Shown here piece after piece: positions 6,497 to 7,831 of a stretch of 7,831 nt of DNA. This stretch comes from Ascidiaceihabitans sp. (lineage in GTDB: Bacteria > Pseudomonadota > Alphaproteobacteria > Rhodobacterales > Rhodobacteraceae). Position numbers and translations under genes: made by a program. Each line of letters starts with the position of its first letter. The first letter of the stretch is position 1. Where the stretch lies: assembly GCA_023301665.1 (NCBI GenBank), contig JALZUL010000096.1, positions 1 to 7,831 of the forward strand, written 5' to 3'. A model generated the notes under the pieces. That model had not been told where the DNA came from. It worked only from the letters and a program-made list of their open reading frames with translations, and did no database searches.

Positions 6497-7027
6497 TTAT
6501 GCAACCAATTCACGGACACGTTCAGTTAACCATTCAAGATCGGGGTCCCGCAAATCAATTTCGCGTAAATGATTGGCAGTATTATACAAATATTCGGTAT
6601 TTGGTCCCCGTCCACCGACCGCAGTGGAGATAATCTGGGCTTGCTCTTCAAGCGGCATATCGCTGCAATATTGGTCGTGGCTTTCATCAATGACATAGGT
6701 CACCGCTTCGATTGTGCGGCCATCCAGTAGCTCCACTCTTAGGTTTTTCTCAACATAGGCCGAGGATACCAATTCGCGTTCTCGCAAGTAGGCCAGTGTT
6801 TCATCTTCTTTTCCTGCAGCAACTGCTAACGCGACACCTGAACATTTTGCGCCCATGCGTTCATCCAGTGCAAGAACCAAGCCCGGATGTTCTACTGTGC
6901 CACGGTGATGGATTGAGCGCATGCAGAATGAACGTGCATAGTTAGGCAACGTCGCGACGGCTTGCTCTGCAACCTCAAAGCCCGGATTCCACAAAAGGCT
7001 GCCGTATCCAAACACCCACATTGTCAT
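6497..7027 (-). CDS. ChaC-like gamma-glutamylcyclotransferase
   Basis: ChaC-family enzymes cleave glutathione to 5-oxoproline and cysteinylglycine in the cytoplasm; assignment here is by sequence family. With the ATG at 7027 the product is 176 aa, close to the size of short ChaC2 proteins. The family signature FGYGSLLWNP lies at the N-terminus (YGSL at residues 8-11). The catalytic glutamate is best placed at E85 in YLREREL, by eye-alignment with E83 of human ChaC2. The GPNTEYL motif follows at 141-147. Three in-frame starts compete: GTG 7039, ATG 7027 and ATG 7021. I chose 7027 because GGGAA lies five bases upstream (7033-7037). The 7021 ATG would give the MWVFGYGS start typical of ChaC2, and the GTG would put its first codons on the SD-like sequence. 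It precedes the motor pair by 70 bases on the same strand and may share a transcript. It is unlikely to be the cation regulator its name suggests. Confidence 0.92.
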   Translation of the reverse strand: MTMWVFGYGSLLWNPGFEVAEQAVATLPNYARSFCMRSIHHRGTVEHPGLVLALDERMGAKCSGVALAVAAGKEDETLAYLRERELVSSAYVEKNLRVELLDGRTIEAVTYVIDESHDQYCSDMPLEEQAQIISTAVGGRGPNTEYLYNTANHLREIDLRDPDLEWLTERVRELVA

Positions 7028-7100
7028 TGCTATTCCCACTATGGTTCTTTTCTCTAGCCTTGGATAAACCCGATTTCAGATCAAAACGAAAGGGTCTGTC
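7028..7100. promoter_or_regulatory. Divergent intergenic region between the chaC-like gene and the DUF2125 gene
   Basis: These 73 bases must hold, or lie next to, the promoters for both divergent genes, since both start codons face away from it. I cannot identify convincing -35/-10 hexamers on either strand. It contains the SD-like sequence for each gene (GGGAA on the minus strand at 7033-7037; AAGGG on the plus strand at 7090-7094). Promoter presence is inferred from gene orientation only. Confidence 0.45.
7090..7094 (+). promoter_or_regulatory. Ribosome binding site of the DUF2125 gene
   Basis: AAGGG, six bases, then ATG at 7101. The spacing is ideal and it fixes the start of a gene whose end is outside the window. 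Confidence 0.6.
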
Positions 7101-7831
7101 ATGCGTCGTTTGATATGGATCGCCTTATTCCTCGCCATTTTGTGGTGCGCGTGGTGGGCAACCTTTGGTTGGGGCTTGAGATCTGCTCTTGATGCATGGT
7201 TCGAGGATCGTCGTAGCGCTGGCTGGCAAGCAGACTACGCATCGTTGGATCTGCGCGGGTTTCCGATGCGTGTTCGTGCTGATCTGGATGATATCATTCT
7301 AGCAGATACGGCGAGTGGGCTTGTTGTGACCCTGCCTGACCTATCAATTGGCGCGCCAACCCATTGGCCTGGTGATGTGACCCTAAAATTTCCCAATGAC
7401 TCGATTTCTTTTGCATCCCCGCAAGGGCAATCATCGTTGACGCTGTCTGATGCCACCGCTGAAATGCGTCTGCATCCTGGCCCGTCCTTAGAGCTGGAAA
7501 AAATATCATCCGTTTCAAACGCATGGTCGGTTTCATCGTCTGTAGGTTCGCTTGTAAGTGCCCGCAATCTAACCCTAACGATGGATCAGAGCTCCACGGC
7601 ACCCCAAACCTATAGATTTGTCGCTGAAGCTGCAGACCTTCGGCCTGGAAACATCCCGCGCGCGGCGTTGCGTATTCCTGAGGACTGGCCTCTAACATTC
7701 GATACCTTCACATTGGACGGTGAAGTCAGCTTTGACAAACCATGGGATATCAGCGCCATTGAATCCGCGCGCCCACAACCGACCTCAATCAAACTAAAAC
7801 TGGCCGAAGCCCAGTGGTCGGATTTACGTCT
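7101..7831 (+). CDS. DUF2125 family protein (3' end outside window)
   Basis: The frame is open from the ATG at 7101 to the last base: 243 full codons and no stop, so the C-terminus is missing. The N-terminus MRRLIWIALFLAILWCAWWA is a signal anchor or uncleaved signal, with a hydrophobic stretch at about residues 4-22 rich in tryptophan; the rest should be periplasmic. The following sequence is beta-rich with alternating hydrophobics, and the pattern Y-A-S-L-D-L-R-G-F-P-M-R-V (about residues 47-59) then APTHWPGDV matches the DUF2125 family as I remember it. The family has no established biochemical role known to me; its strand pattern is loosely reminiscent of AsmA-like periplasmic proteins, which is only an impression. 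It is divergent from the chaC-like gene, so it is not in that operon. Base use resembles its neighbours. Confidence 0.82.
   Translation, partial: MRRLIWIALFLAILWCAWWATFGWGLRSALDAWFEDRRSAGWQADYASLDLRGFPMRVRADLDDIILADTASGLVVTLPDLSIGAPTHWPGDVTLKFPNDSISFASPQGQSSLTLSDATAEMRLHPGPSLELEKISSVSNAWSVSSSVGSLVSARNLTLTMDQSSTAPQTYRFVAEAADLRPGNIPRAALRIPEDWPLTFDTFTLDGEVSFDKPWDISAIESARPQPTSIKLKLAEAQWSDLR

Noticed and set aside
6526..6533. TTAACCAT, which resembles a CtrA half-site
   Set aside because: It is inside the chaC-like coding region near its 3' end, far from any start, and there is no second half-site at the usual spacing.
2954..7027. Canonical Zorya defence locus
   Set aside because: Only A- and B-like motor genes are present; no zorC, zorD or zorE homologue is seen, and the flanks are housekeeping genes rather than a defence island.
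7235..7698. Minus-strand frames of 110 and 134 codons near the window end
   Set aside because: They lie opposite the DUF2125 gene, whose plus-strand frame has an SD, a signal anchor and a recognised family pattern.

Overview
This window looks like chromosomal housekeeping DNA from an alphaproteobacterium, most likely a marine Rhodobacterales (Roseobacter-type) organism. The assignment rests on the ClpA sequence, a DUF2125 protein (a family I associate with alphaproteobacteria), a long coiled-coil ExbB/OmpA-type pair of a kind I know from Rhodobacteraceae genomes, and moderate GC content judged by eye. The species cannot be named from the sequence alone. I see no insertion sequences, phage genes, tRNA or rRNA genes, CRISPR arrays or other signs of recent transfer. 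The region is tightly packed, with no gene-free stretch longer than about 75 bases.

Layout. Plus strand, 1-2948: the C-terminal 659 codons of clpA (its start lies outside the window), then a secreted M23-family peptidase whose ATG overlaps the clpA stop by one base. Minus strand, 7027 down to 2954: a ChaC-like gamma-glutamylcyclotransferase, a four-helix MotA/TolQ/ExbB-type membrane protein, and a 746-residue MotB/OmpA-type protein. The last two also overlap by one base (TAATG). The peptidase and the OmpA-type gene converge with only 5 bases between their stop codons. Plus strand again, 7101 to the window end: a DUF2125 protein, divergent from the chaC-like gene and cut off by the window edge.

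How the genes may work together. ClpA is the AAA+ unfoldase of the cytoplasmic ClpAP protease. The ExbB/OmpA-type pair has the features of an ion-driven 5:2-type stator: an aspartate at the start of the single helix of the B subunit, pore-facing Thr/Ser candidates in the A subunit, and a peptidoglycan-binding OmpA domain at the far end of a roughly 550-residue periplasmic coiled coil. The neighbouring exported M23 protein is predicted to act on the same peptidoglycan. A link between motor and wall hydrolase is therefore plausible, but it is inference from position only.

The most distinctive signal is inside the B subunit. Its central coiled coil has a degenerate 14-residue repeat with a phased glutamine, interrupted twice by 10-residue units. 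The pair resembles ZorA/ZorB of Zorya anti-phage systems in general architecture, but no zorC, zorD or zorE partner is visible. I therefore do not call it a defence system.
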